Assembly: GCA_015227615.1 (NCBI GenBank)
Contig: JAALGZ010000004.1
Span: 1,488,001 to 1,552,000, forward strand
Direction: 5' to 3'
DNA: 64,000 nucleotides
DNA from: Labyrinthula sp. Ha
Lineage: Eukaryota; Sar; Bigyra; Labyrinthulida; Labyrinthulaceae
Shown here: piece after piece, positions 44,157 through 57,115 of the stretch
Numbering within the stretch: position 1 is the stretch's first letter
Layout: each line of letters opens with the position of its first letter
Program-made: the position numbers and the translations under genes
The notes under the pieces: model-generated
Databases searched by the model: none
Told to the model about the DNA's origin: nothing
Seen by the model: only the letters and a program-made list of their open reading frames with translations

Positions 44157-47100
44157 GTTTTGGAAATTTTGACAGGGAAAATAGTTAGGTTATTGTTAGT
44201 ATGATAGCCCTAGGTAGCTTTCTTTGTCGGTTAATTTAAAAACTTTGGTAGTGTTCTGACTTTTCGTGGACTATGAACCTTCTTTAGTGTGGCGTCGGAC
44301 TGAGTATCGTAGTTAAGCCTTACCTGAGAGTAACTGTAAATCCAAACTTGGCACTTAGGTATTTTAAACTCTCTCCCTCTTCCTACGTTAACACGAGCAC
44401 AACTCTATCTAGATTGCTCAGTTTCAAAGTTGGCTGCCCTACGAAACCACTTAAGGGAAGAACTCTAGTATTTCAAAGGTATGTTTGAAGACATCTTACA
44501 GGATAGAGCAGCAGCAGTGGTTTTGCTTAATTTCTTAGGTGGTTGTTTGTTTAGTGAAGCTCCCTAAAGTGCATCATAGAAAGATCAGTAAGTTACAACA
44601 GGGTGCACGCCTAGTATAATTACTTTGCTTGTGTTTGCCAAGTTTCTCCTACACATTTCTTCTCTATATGTGAACTCTATGAGCTTATTAAAGTATGTTT
44701 CCATTACCTTAAGTTGCAAAAGTCTACTCATAACTAGCCACTTCTTAAAGTTTTGCTAAAATGAATTAATTTTGCAATATTTTAGCTTGTGCGGTGGGAG
44801 GCAATGGTCGACTAACTATTATAATGTCATGACCGGACTTAGACTCAAAGAGATAGTTTAGTTTTCACATTGTTATGATTTCAGTGTTAAGAGATTAATG
44901 AAATTCGAATTTTTTTAAAAGAGTTTTGAAAAAAGAACATAAACCTCGTGCACCAGTACTGTTCTTAATGACAAAGCAGAAAACAAGTGGTAGTAGCCTG
45001 AGTTGATGAGAAGCGCTTGATACTGTGATGCTACCAGACTCCAACATGATGTAAAGCGAGCAGCAGCCCCGGATATTTTCTTAAACAATAGGTCAGCAAG
45101 ACACCATGTTCATGAAGCTGGGTAAATATTTTGTGTTTTTTTTAAATTTAGGTTCTTGGACAAATTTTCTTGCGGCCAAGGGATAACATGTGTGCTTGGC
45201 AATGATGACCGTAGCTAAAAAAATGTGGAGAATTTAAAGGAGCCCATTTACCAAATCTAAAAGCTGACTGTGTTCACTAGGACATAATCAAAAAAATTCT
45301 GAACAATAATAATGAAGATAATTTGAAAACAACATTTAAGGGATGTAGCAACATTCATAGAAGTTACATCGTCAAATAATACCAACGCAGGCAGAAGTCT
45401 CAAAAAAAACACATTTGTATTCCCATAAATGGTGCCAACAAATGAAAGCAAAACCATTTTTCATTTGAAATGAAAAATAATTGGTCAGAAAACAATGAAC
45501 TTTGTTATTCAATAGCATGCTAAAGCTCGAATTGGCTGCACGCGACGATGTTAGAGATCTACCTATTTTCAAGCCAAGTCTTCTTCTCTCACTAGGCAGA
45601 GAAACTTTGTTTTTTTCACGAACACCATCTTGTTTATTTACTCTCCTGCAATAGAAAAAAAATTGCTGAAAGATCCCTCGCCATTTAGATTCGAAAAAAT
45701 ACAGTGTCTCTTTGTTGAAACTTGGTTTCTATTACTTGCGCGACCCTTGAAAACTAAACTAATTGATATTGTGTTACCTCTGTTACTTCAAGTTCAATAT
45801 ATATTTCAAAGTTTCCTGTAGCAAAAGTGTTTCCCTATCTCTGACACTAATTTCCTTAAATGTCTTTTCATTTTGAGGAAAAGTACCTTGCTCACGATGG
45901 AGCACCTTTTATAATAGATATATGAATTAAGTTGTATACATTCACATCAAGAAACAATCCGAACTTTCAAGACACTTTGCACGCTTCAGTGTTCATACCA
46001 CATACATGAAACAAAAAACGAGGTTTTTCTGTGGAAATTCGTGCTAATGTCCGGGTTTAACTTAGTGTGTAAAGTGGATATATTGTAGTCATTGATGATA
46101 ATTTCATATAGCACAGTTTCAGTAGTCACTTAGGAGATAGTCATTCATTGAAACCTGTAGTGGCTAGCTCTAGAAGTCAGTGCGCTTGTAAAGAAAGTAG
46201 CCAGATTTACATTTTCAAACTTCGCTGCCTTTACATGCATTGACATTAATCTCCCTGTGTAGGACATGTACAAGGATTCTCGATAATTAGGGACGTATGT
46301 GCCTTGACGTGGCGGTCGGTTTGGAAGGCAAAATTCAATTTACGAAATAGTGTATTAGTTGTGTAGAAGATATTTTTATTATGTCACCAGAAAAATATAG
46401 CATTAGTTTGCTAGCAATGATAAGAATTTGCATCAATGGAGCAATCTTTAAAAATTTAATTTACACTGGCAGCAGTCTTAGATGTTTTTGTACCTTATCT
46501 TGAGGCTCGAAGAAGCTGGTTAATGTCAAAAACTATTACTTTTCAGTAACTAAGCACTTAGAGAAAATGCAAGATATTCATGGATGTTAAAGGCAACCAT
46601 AAATTAATCTAAGCACTAAGCACGTTCTTAAAAAAGTTTTGTTACAGTAAGAGTTGAAATCATAAAAATAAGCTAAGAAGACAACCTAGCTCTACCTGAC
46701 CTCTACTTCTTAAGATAACTCAGAATTTTGTTAATACCATTATAGGTTTCTCTCATTGCGCAACACATTTATTGTACCTTCAAATATTTCATGATAAAAT
46801 CCCTTAGGGATGGGAAAGATTTAATGAGCAAAAACTGTCATTAATCTTTGTTTCGATATCTGATGTGTTTATTTATAATGTGAAGCCATTTCTATCATTT
46901 AGATTTTCTTTGAATTATCTTTGTCATTCTTTCCTAGAGTCATCTGCAATTAGTGTTACTGCAAGCACAGTTTTATTCGTAAATTCATAGCACTTGGAAG
47001 TAGCTCTTTGAGTTTTTGTCAACATTCTTACAGCTTTCTTAAACTCCAAAAATTCTGAGTTCAAAGGGAGTAAATTTTCAACGAACTGGGATCAATCAAG

Positions 47101-48000
47101 TACATTTAAGACAAAAACTAACTGTTCGCAAAAAAAATAACACAAATATATGCTTTGACAAGTAAATTTAATGTACTATTGTATTCTAGAATAGTTAAAA
47201 CAACTTCTTATTTGATGTTCCCGCCTAAAACACGTCAAAGAAGGTAGTACCACCCTTGAAGTGAAGATGGACTCATGTTCTACCCATTCAGTATTGTATA
47301 TTAACATTTCTTCAAAACTTTCAATAACACATCGTTGCATCAACTGCTTATAAGACACCGCCAAAATCTTAACGATATTGTTTTATGAGCAATAATGTAC
47401 GTTTTCAGTAACCTCTCTGTTACTATAGATGTTCATAAAACTTTGTAATACCTCTAGGGAGTTGAATACATGCCCATAAGCTGTAAATCAGAGAATAACT
47501 ATTGCAAAGTATGGCTCTTCGTACAATGTGCAATCTGTTCGGCTGTGCAAATAGAATCTTTCCAGAGTGAGTATCGTATTACTTTCCCCCGTACCTTTCT
47601 CCGCGGCAGGAGCTATATTCTTATTTTTATGAAATGTTTTATAGATGAAAAATACTAGAATACTTACTCAGATTGAATTGCGGAAATAACAGATACAAAA
47701 TAATCTCATTAGCTACTTGACTGAAACCGTACTGTGCCATCTAACTATTTACCTGACATTTTATATTTGAATCTGTGTATTCCATATCGTAGATTCTAAT
47801 CTTAGCTCACTCTATAATATGTATTTAAGTCGGCTAACTGTGCTCGACTAAAATTTTCTAACTTTAGGTACTAGTTTACTTGAATTTACCATTTGATGTT
47901 TCAACCTTTTCACAAAACTTATGCTGATAGATGTTTGTATCTTCAGTTCTCATGTAGATTGATAATTCATTGTGGAGGACTCTAAAGTTAAAACCTATTC
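44157..48000. other. gene desert, first part after EF-3
   Basis: No intact gene seen. Unsupported but coding-like minus frames lie at 45257-45572 and at 47176-47364 (KQLMQRCVIESFEEMLIYNT, ending FRREHQIRSCFNYSRIQ). A plus frame at 47470-47658 has no motif. Otherwise AT-rich filler. Confidence 0.4.
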
Positions 48001-48094
48001 AGTTTATGGCCATTAAACAATGCAATTAATGATCACATTAGTACTCAAAGCAATCATGGGCGACCACATTATATACTTAGTTATTTGTACTATT

Positions 48095-48389
48095 TCAATT
48101 CATTAACACACAGCTATAATTTTTTCGAATTACCCTCCATACACATTTTTGCATCATAATTCTTTTGTTTTTTACAGTTCGAATAGAAATATTTGGTTCA
48201 TTTTCCCCAACATCCTTTTTAAGCATGTCTAACATCTCTAGATTTCTCACGAGTAAATTCAGTTCCTTGATTGTATCTCCATTAAGTTGAAGTTCCCAAG
48301 CTCTGGGGATCTTGAATGAAACAATTTCGAATAAAATTAATCTACAAAAATAATGAATATGTTAAGTTTTGTTGATACAGTTACTTCAT
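48095..48389 (-). CDS. possible small two-exon gene or fragment, unassigned
   Basis: On the minus strand ATGAA (48385-48389) followed by a GT...AG interval of 43 nt (48342-48384) and a 247-nt exon (48095-48341) joins in frame to an 83-residue product ending in TGA. The residues are strongly protein-like: LILFEIVSFKIPRAWELQLN, GDTIKELNLLVRNLEMLDML, KKDVGENEPNISIRTVKN. It is charged, helical and has no cysteine-rich or membrane part. The intron is longer than the 27-35 nt seen elsewhere, so the join is tentative; the large exon alone could be part of a bigger gene or a relic. No family recognised. Confidence 0.35.
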
Positions 48390-51300
48390 GAACGTAAGTT
48401 TTATGATTAATCTGGGCTCGATTCATATGCACATATGTAATATTTACGGTATTGATTGGTGCTTTGTTTTATAATTCATATCTTAAAGAACACACGGGTA
48501 ATACAAACCATAAAATGCAAACAAAAATTTTCTGGACAGAGCAAACTATGTGCCAACCTTAAAAATTTGTTTTTCTAAATTATCTTATTCTTGAGTAGAT
48601 TTGAATAAAGCTAACAGATTTCTCATATATAGAACACCAAGAACTCACTTCAATAGCAAAAAAGCTTTTATATTACCAGAAACACAAATATTAAAAAAAT
48701 GAAGGAAGATGTCTGCTAGAAGATTAAAATATATTCAATAACGGAAATAATAGCTTAGTTTTAGCATCAGGAATTATCCTATACATACCCAGTGACTCTG
48801 GAAAAATGATGTTGCTTTGTTTCTTGCGCTTATGATTATCACCATTGTTCAGGTCTTTATGGAATAATAAGAGCAGCCTCTGAATAAAAAATGACTATAT
48901 TCTGTATACTGTACATATGTATTTTAAGTTTAAATTAAAGCTTTTCTTGTTGTGAATGAAATAGAAGAAATGGTATATCTGCTATATTACTCTCATTTTA
49001 TAAGAGTAAATCTAAGAATATTTCAATGAAAATAACTCGTTGGTCGAAATAAAACATAAAACTGTATGATATAAAAGTGTATTAAATCTCTTACTTTAAT
49101 TTATTCAAACTTAATTTTTTCTTTGTTTAATATTTTCGCTTAGATGAAGCAATTTTTCGCTTGCTGCATATAATAAATACTTGCTTCTAGTTCAGACTAT
49201 GTTTACGAATTGAACAGGTTTGAAATCTTGCCCAATTTTTGAAAATTTCGGGGAAATACTATAATTGATGAATAATTAGTTTAGTTATCGTCATACCCAA
49301 TGCTAGTTTTATTTGCTACTCTTGTCGTGTATTTCCCGGGATACGAGTTATATGTTGTTGTAAAACTTTATGCGATGTAACATCCACATGTGCGTACAAA
49401 TTGGCTTTACTCAAATTAGTTTTTCATATTATTTGCTCAGTTTCTCATCAATTATCTATATTAATCTGATTTGAAAATAGTGAAAGGTATGCCGGTAGTC
49501 AAAACACCGGTAAGAAGTTCCAATTCAGGGTATATCTCTTGCTTCAATATCGAAATGAAGAACGTTGAAATTCATAGATAGCTGATACGTTCCAAATAAT
49601 CAGAGAAACTATGTTCAAATCTATGAGATTCTTGGTACCACCTTGTGTTCACTGCAAATTTTTGTGATCAAATCGAATACCCTTTGACCAATTTCGGACA
49701 CTTTATATGTTCACAGCTACAGTTCTTAAAGATGTTTAAGAACCACCTCTGTCATAATAGAACCTTGTGGATTTTTTGCTTATGAGCTGCTAGTTGCAGG
49801 TACATTTGACTTTTCTGCTTCATCGGTTATTATTGTTTTTTACCCCGCTTTCCAAATGTTTTTGCCTGCCAGTTTGAGGTCTTCAGGACTTAAGAGAGAT
49901 ATAACTTTTGAATACTGCTTTAGAAGCTAACTCTAAGTAGCAAAAGTTCGTACTCTACGGGGCACAAACTTTGGAAAAGGTTTAGATCTATAGAGATTAA
50001 AAGTCCTGAGTTAATGAAGAATCATTGGTTTTATTCGCTTAGAAAGTATGGTTTATTTCACTGGAGGTACGTATCATATTGCACACACAATTTCTAAAAG
50101 GCTGAATGAAGACTGTTACATACTACTTGAAATGAAATTGCTGGAATTTTTTTATATGATCAAAGGGAACATAAGGTTTCTCTTAATAATAGTTTTCCCT
50201 TAAAAGCATATTAATAGTTATTCAGAAAAATTTTACCTAAAATATCTCCCCAAACCTTTTTCATCTTTTATCTGGGGGTGGAAGTATTCCATTTAGCGAT
50301 AAAAATACCACATCTAATTAAGTTTTATATACTCTGTAATTTTATCAATGCTGAAATCATGAACATTAGAAAATATTTCAGCTAATGCTTAAAAATGAAA
50401 TATTAATTATAAGTTCGCATTATAAAGGTCTATATCTTTAATCTATGTAAGGATAATATTAGAGTATGATAAATGTAGTTGATGCATTACTCTTTTACAT
50501 GGATGGATTTGGTATTTAAAGTGATTAATTTAATTTCTTTAAGATTGCAAAGTTGAAATACATATTGTCTCCATATACGGTGCCATTGAACTTATTGGTT
50601 AAACGAGCTGAAGTTTTGAGAAGTACTCTCGAATCCGATTTTGATATTCACCTTTCACTCCAGTTACTTCTTATGGCATAGTCATACAAGCAATTTGGTT
50701 GAAACTTAGAAGTTCTCAGAGTGTATGAAAACTTTCGAGAACTTAGAAACTCTATTCTCAAAAATGGGTTGCAATACGCAATGCAAAATTACCTTACCTA
50801 ACAAGATGAAATACCTGCTTGAAGAATTTCTTAAGTTAAACACATCCAGCTGTTAATATTAGACGTTAATACGTTGGAACGCTCTGATTATTGTCAGCGG
50901 GATAGAGTTGTGTATCATAAAGTGATGAAATCTCTTTTATAGCCTACCCTCTTCAGTTCTGGCTTTAAGACACCGTCATTTGATATTACATGAATACGTA
51001 TATAGCCAAATTTACCGTATTATATTTTGAAAGACCTTTAGCCTATTTTATGTTTTGAGACCTGTTTCTTCTGTCTTTATCATCTTTCTGATGATACAGT
51101 TTTCTGGGAAATAAATTTCAGATGATAACTTAAATGCAAATGATTGAACTTTGCCTTAGCGGGATGATTAAAATTTTCTTGTTACATAAAGTTTCATCTA
51201 CTCTTTCTTAAGCTGCTTAATTAATTCCTTTGCTGAATAAAGGCTTTAAATTTACATAAAGGAAATTATATTGGATACTTAGTTTCTGCAAATTTTATTC

Positions 51301-54300
51301 ACATGGAATATAATTTCCTGTTGTAAACCCTTAGCATGCAGGAATAAAGGAAAATATGTAACTATGTATTCTTGTTTGGTATCACCTTAGTCCGAAAATT
51401 TTATATCTCTGGAAAGTGGAGTCTGGTATTCCCAATCGAGAAGCCATGTTTAACCGCGTAGGTAGATTGACGGCTGTTTCCCAGTTTAAAGTGCCTTATA
51501 TAATGAGTTGCCATAGTGTATATGATGTCTTAGACAACAACAAATCCGACAGTAGATTATGGAAAGACCATCCAAGAATCATAGGTTCATCTCCTTATTA
51601 GAGTATATTAAACGGATCGTATTCATTTGTATCAGGAACCAGATTGTATGATTTCTACCATCTGACTATAGCATAAAACTGGGTTCTAAGCTCGAGCAGT
51701 GAATGATGAATTCGATTCTACTATTCCCGACATATGTAAAATATGTCTACATCTCTTCTTTCTGTTGAAGCTTGGGTTTCCATGCTTAGGACATTCGAAG
51801 AAAACAACCTGCTACTTTACAAAATTCTTTTGATATCGCAACAAGAGCACATATTTCATGGAGAAAAGATGGATTTAGACCAATTTAGATTTAACTTCTT
51901 GCACTTCGTCAGTTTACTATCGAAGTTCTGTTGAGTTATATACTGAGTTTTGTCAAATCGCGTCATTGGCACATACTAAATTAGAGCAAAACCTAGGGAT
52001 AAGTAACAAAAATAGTTTCCTTAGGTGCAGAAAAAAGGGGTCTATATTCACTCTCCAGGGAAACCTTTTTCTGCCTTCAGCTATTCTTATTTCGCTGTAA
52101 GGTGCAAAGGCTTATCTGATTTAGCAAATTGCCGTCAATAATGGATCAAAAACCGGTTCTAGATTACAAGATCCGCCAATGAGTATACATTCTTTTTAAT
52201 GATCTTAGCTATGCAAGACTTACCGCAGAATAATTGCATAGTATCACACAACCACTGGTCTCTACATTCTTCTCAAAAAAATTGAAAGACTGGCCGGAGT
52301 CTTCTCAATTACAATAAGCTTGGTGGTGTGAATACACTCTTATTCTTCAAAATTATGCTGTCAAACCTTCATGTTGTATCCTTGATCACTGAATATAAAA
52401 CTATATTAGAGTGTAGAACTGTTGCTAAATCTATGCCAATTCCCATCTTTGGGTGATTGGTCTTTACAGAATGGAAGAAGAAAAGAATGTAGTAATATTT
52501 CTTGTCTGGTTTCAAATCCTTAACTTCTCACTTTCGAGCTAAAGATCGACTTCATAGAATTATACGAAAAATATATCTACAATAAGGAGGGACCGAGTCT
52601 TTTTGTTATGTTTTTAGAAAAGGTGGGTTATATTATATGGAGAACCTAATACTTAGTCATCAGTTCTTGCATGACACCATTCGCAATTTTGAAATGGCTT
52701 AGTGTAGTCCAATATGATTTAATCCAACAAAGTTTCTGGGGAAGAGATACACGAAAATCTATAGATTTAGAGACAGTCCTTGTTTTGCACATGTTTAAGT
52801 TTTCATAAACCTTGCCTGAATTGACTCAGTTTCATCGACTCTTGTGTAGAGTTAAATAATTCCTTGGCATATTAATTTTTCTTAATTGTCTTGAAATAAC
52901 TATTTTGACTTCAGATTATTCACAACTAATAAAGGACAGCACCTGTCTAGGCATCGGTATCGATTTATCGATGAAATTTAAAGGTTTTTTCAAATGGCAT
53001 GTTTTGAAGGATAGCTTTCATGAAACAATGAATTGGCCAAGATTAGCCAACAACCAGGAGATCTAACATATCTATTGTATCATTGGGAAGTTCTTTATTT
53101 ATAAATGCTATTATCTAGTTTCTTTTAAACTGCCATTAATTTAAGTTGACAAGAAGGAATAAGAACAGTACAAGTTAGCCTCAGTGATACACGCTCATGA
53201 TAAAGAAAACTTGAGGAAGAGGTACAAAGTAAAAAAAGGCAGTTTAATAAAATATTCTAAAGGTTTCCTACCTTTATAAAATCACTAATTTTAACTAACA
53301 AACCTTAGTTTCACTTCGTTCTACGTTGCACAATTTTTTTCAGTAAGTTTTACAGGAAAAGTTATTAATGTGAATCATAGAGAAACAAACAGAAAAACAT
53401 ACTCTAGTTAGCTGCTCTTCAGAATTCCCTATAGCATGGTTTACTTATGCTTAAGATTTCAGCAACGTAAACTAAGCATCTGGCTTAAGTTGAGCCCCTT
53501 GCCCCGCGCTTTGAATACCTGCTACGAAAAAGTTCATACTTTTGCAAGAACGTAAGGGAGAAACAACTTGTAACCTTGGAGGAAGAAGCATTTGAAAGTT
53601 TTCAATGTAAGTGACATTTCTTTGGTTCACACAATGAAGTTTGTTAGTTTAAGCCTTTTTTTGTTGATACTTGGTCTCAATAATTTTGCGGTTTAGATTG
53701 TCCAGTTATCAAAAATAAATTTGATTTCTGCAAACATTATCTATATAGAGATAGATAATCGATTGTTAGTCTTCAAGAAAATTTGTTCCACGAAATAATG
53801 AAAGAGTGCTTTATCAATAGAGTATCTATAAGGTTGCTTTCTCCCCGATATCTAGATTTCTCACTTGATCCTTGATGGGTCACATACATCACAAATAATG
53901 GCTTCTCGACTCGTCAAGAGACTTTAAGAGCACTGTATAATAGAAAGTCTCGGTAAAAGGAGATATGTCTCGACTAATAGCAAATTCCCGGGGACTTGCA
54001 TGTCGAAAAAGAGATATGACCACCCTGCTCACATAAATGCTGGATTTAGGTTCGGGAAATGCCTACGTCTCATAAAAACATGAGACATCCTTTGTGCTTG
54101 TCTAGAAAGCTCCACTCTAATAACATATATGAACAGGATCTTCACAGCTACTAATACAAAAAGTCTTGTACTAGACCAAAGAACTTCTTCCGTTCATCAG
54201 ATAAAAGTCTCAACATTTTTCCTAGGCTCGTATTAGATTGATTCAGGTAGAATTTCATTGTCTTGGACCTATGAATGATGGAGAAATCTGAATAAATGTT

Positions 54301-55860
54301 TCAATTTTTCGTATCATTAAATTGCTTTATGAAGTCGTGTATTTATATTGATTCTTCAAACTTTGAGCTAAGGTTGCTGCCGAATGAACGAACTAAACAA
54401 TGGAAGTTTCATTTTCATTTGCAAAGGCAAAATATGCCGTCGTAAAGGCCAAGAGGATGTCTTTTACCAAGTTGGGAAAAGTATCTGTGTAAACAATTGT
54501 AAAGGTTTTTTTGCACTTTTGGTCAATAATTCCTTCCTTTTAGTTGCTTTCTTACAAGATCTTGCTATGCTTTGCGAATGCGCTCTATTGCCTTTCACCT
54601 GTGATAGCAGATGTTCTATTATCACGAAAACTAACACTATAAAATATAAGAGAGTTTAGAGTTTGACATAATAATGATAATTGTCTTCATAGCATCCGGG
54701 AGGGAAATTTCAAAGTACATTACTTCACACTGGCTTAATATGTTAGCCCCCCTGCAACAAACATCCATATGTGACACGGATAGTATCCTATGTCATGAAT
54801 ATATGACTACCGATTGAACTTATTTTTTTCTTACATTTGTAGAGTCGTTGCTCGAGGTTTTTTTCGGTCAGAAGCTTTAATCGCAACAAGCAAGTGCACC
54901 TACGGTGCAGTGCTCCTCCAAAACGAAGCAAAAAAACATTTACATAAAAATAGTTCACTAGATAACAACATTTTACTTATGTTTAGTACCTTTATCTTAT
55001 ATCTTTAATGATGAGTTGGAGTCTTTCACCGATTTAACTCGACGTGTTAAATTGAAATCTTTACAGGCTAACTTATTCAGGTGGCAGAGTGTACTGAAAA
55101 AAAAAAAGCTAAAAAATATAGCATAGATAAAATATTTCTGCTTTAGATAAGAAAATTAGCCTCCTAAACTGAAATAATAAACTCATTAAGGAGGATGGAT
55201 CAAAGTTACCTAGTTGAAGAAGCTTTCATTGAGTGGTAACAACTGTGTAGGAAACTAACTCAAGTAGTACGAAGGTCACTGGCTGTGTGTAGAAATATAT
55301 AAAATAAATTTTCACAAATAATGCATCTCTTTGTTGTTATGATTACCTCATCCAAAAGGTAATTTTCATCAATTCTCTGGTTTGTGCTTCAAGCTGCTTA
55401 ACTTTAAACAAGGAACACAGTTCTAGCTATGTTTGAACTGAGTCCAGTGTTTTCTCTCTACAAGAAGAAAAAGGAAAATAAGATTATAATCAATTACAGA
55501 GATTATGTTTATGCTTTAAAATAAGATTTTTATAAACTTTTATTAATAGGATATTGTTTTCATAAATTATATTATTGGTTACAGATTTTTCATGTATTTT
55601 TGGGGGTTATCAAAAAAATTATATATTCTCTTTCGAGAACGAGATTTCTTGTAACTTCTCGTATTATATATCAAACATAGAGTCTTAATTCTTGCCAAGA
55701 AAATTTCTGACTCGAAAACGGGATTCAAGAATTAAAACAGCAAAGAAAAAAAGTGAATCATCTCAGTGATCAAAATACGGTGTAAGAAGCGACCGTACAT
55801 ATCTTAGAGTAAATAAAGAAGACCAAAAAAAACAAATATTTAACCTTAACTTTACAGTTA
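48390..55860. other. gene desert, 7.5 kb
   Basis: The longest stretch without a recognisable gene. Short plus frames at 51416-51601, 51743-51934 and 54384-54659 are unsupported. At 54846-54920 a plus-strand piece, EALIATSKCTYGAVLLQNE, faintly resembles the TDASxxxxGAVLLQ block of retrotransposon RNase H. No MITE copy or RNA gene was noticed. Confidence 0.4.
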
Positions 55861-55866
55861 CAGCAA

Positions 55867-56991
55867 ATGAAGGTTGAATTAGATGGTTTATATGAAAGGA
55901 TTGAGAAGTGGGAAGAGAAAACTCCGTCGAAGGCAGATCTTTCCAGGTTGTACAGACTTAAGCAAAAGAAGATAAAAGACACCGAAGAGGAGAAGGAGCT
56001 GGCACTAACACTAGAACTATCTGCACTTGAGAAACAGCGAAATCAACTTCTAAGGATAACAAATTCGCTTCTTTCACAGAACCGAGATGAGGAACACGAA
56101 TGGGACACTCATTATTTAATACTGCAGAACCAAAGACTTAGAGAAGAAGTGTTGAGATATAATGTAAAAAACTTCTTGCTTAAGAAAGCATTCCGAATAA
56201 AAGCTGATTATCCTCAGGCAGATCCTTCTCAAGCGTTTGGTGTAATATTTCATACAGTTGGCAGAATATTCTATGATCACATTAATTTCAAGAACAGCGT
56301 TAAATCTTTTCCAGAAGAAACGGATTCAAGTAAACATGAGACTTCAAATTTGATTAGAAACTCTATTCGTGAAATATCTCGGAGAAAACATAGTCCAGCA
56401 AGAATAAGTGCGGTTCGTGTTCATCAAAAAGTTTGTAACTCCTTTCGAGTTCGACATATTTTTTCTGGAGTACCCTTCGAGAAGTGCATTGAGATGTGCT
56501 GGGGATTTGTAGACGCACAAGGTATTGTGAATAAAAGTGGAGGTGATTTAGAATGTTTGGAACCAGAGGTTTGTAATTTGGATGTGTTTTTAGAAAAAAC
56601 TTTGGCTGAGTATTTTTATCAGCAAACTCCTATGCCTTTGAAGAGGATTAAGATGTCAAAGATGTTGGTAAAAAATAGAGGAACTCCTATGTATAGATGT
56701 TTTGTGTTGCTGCAAGCTAAAAATACAGCTTGTTTAACTGTTTGTGGATTGAGGTTTGATTATGATCTAGGAAGGTTTGTCCCTCAGCAATATGTTGCTT
56801 GTATTACCTTGAAGGATTTAACAAAGACAAGACCCAAAGTAGAAGCTATGTTTTCTACTAAAAGTAGTAATGTTCAGGTTTCAGCAAAAAAATTTGTTTC
56901 GTTCTTGACAGCGTTTTGTAGTAAATGGCAGAAGCAACAAGATTGTTTAACTTCTTTTTCCTCTGATATCAAAGAAGAATTCAAAAAATAG
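55867..56991 (+). CDS. coiled-coil protein of unknown function, possibly START-like
   Basis: 374 residues from the first ATG. The frame stays open a little upstream (LQLQQ before the Met), so an upstream exon is possible. Residues 1-70 are highly charged and helical with regular leucines (DLSRLYRLKQKKIKDTEEEK, LTLELSALEKQRNQLLRITN), a coiled coil with a basic stretch. A Trp-containing helix (EHEWDTHYLILQNQRLREEV) follows. The C-terminal two thirds look globular with alternating strands (CFVLLQAKNTACLTVCGLRF). Oomycete genomes encode many proteins with a short basic coiled coil, a Trp/Gln/Arg-rich helix and a START-like lipid domain, and this layout is similar, but I cannot confirm the START fold. 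Converges on the oxidase gene with about 125 bp between. Confidence 0.75.
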   Translation: MKVELDGLYERIEKWEEKTPSKADLSRLYRLKQKKIKDTEEEKELALTLELSALEKQRNQLLRITNSLLSQNRDEEHEWDTHYLILQNQRLREEVLRYNVKNFLLKKAFRIKADYPQADPSQAFGVIFHTVGRIFYDHINFKNSVKSFPEETDSSKHETSNLIRNSIREISRRKHSPARISAVRVHQKVCNSFRVRHIFSGVPFEKCIEMCWGFVDAQGIVNKSGGDLECLEPEVCNLDVFLEKTLAEYFYQQTPMPLKRIKMSKMLVKNRGTPMYRCFVLLQAKNTACLTVCGLRFDYDLGRFVPQQYVACITLKDLTKTRPKVEAMFSTKSSNVQVSAKKFVSFLTAFCSKWQKQQDCLTSFSSDIKEEFKK

Positions 56992-57115
56992 TTTATGAAT
57001 ATTTATTTCAACTGAGAAGTAGACATTATGATTTCTTGTCCAAATATACTGCGAAAACTTTTAACTTTGAATTTTTTTGAGCTACTGTTCATAAAAGTGT
57101 TTTAGTCACCTTTAT

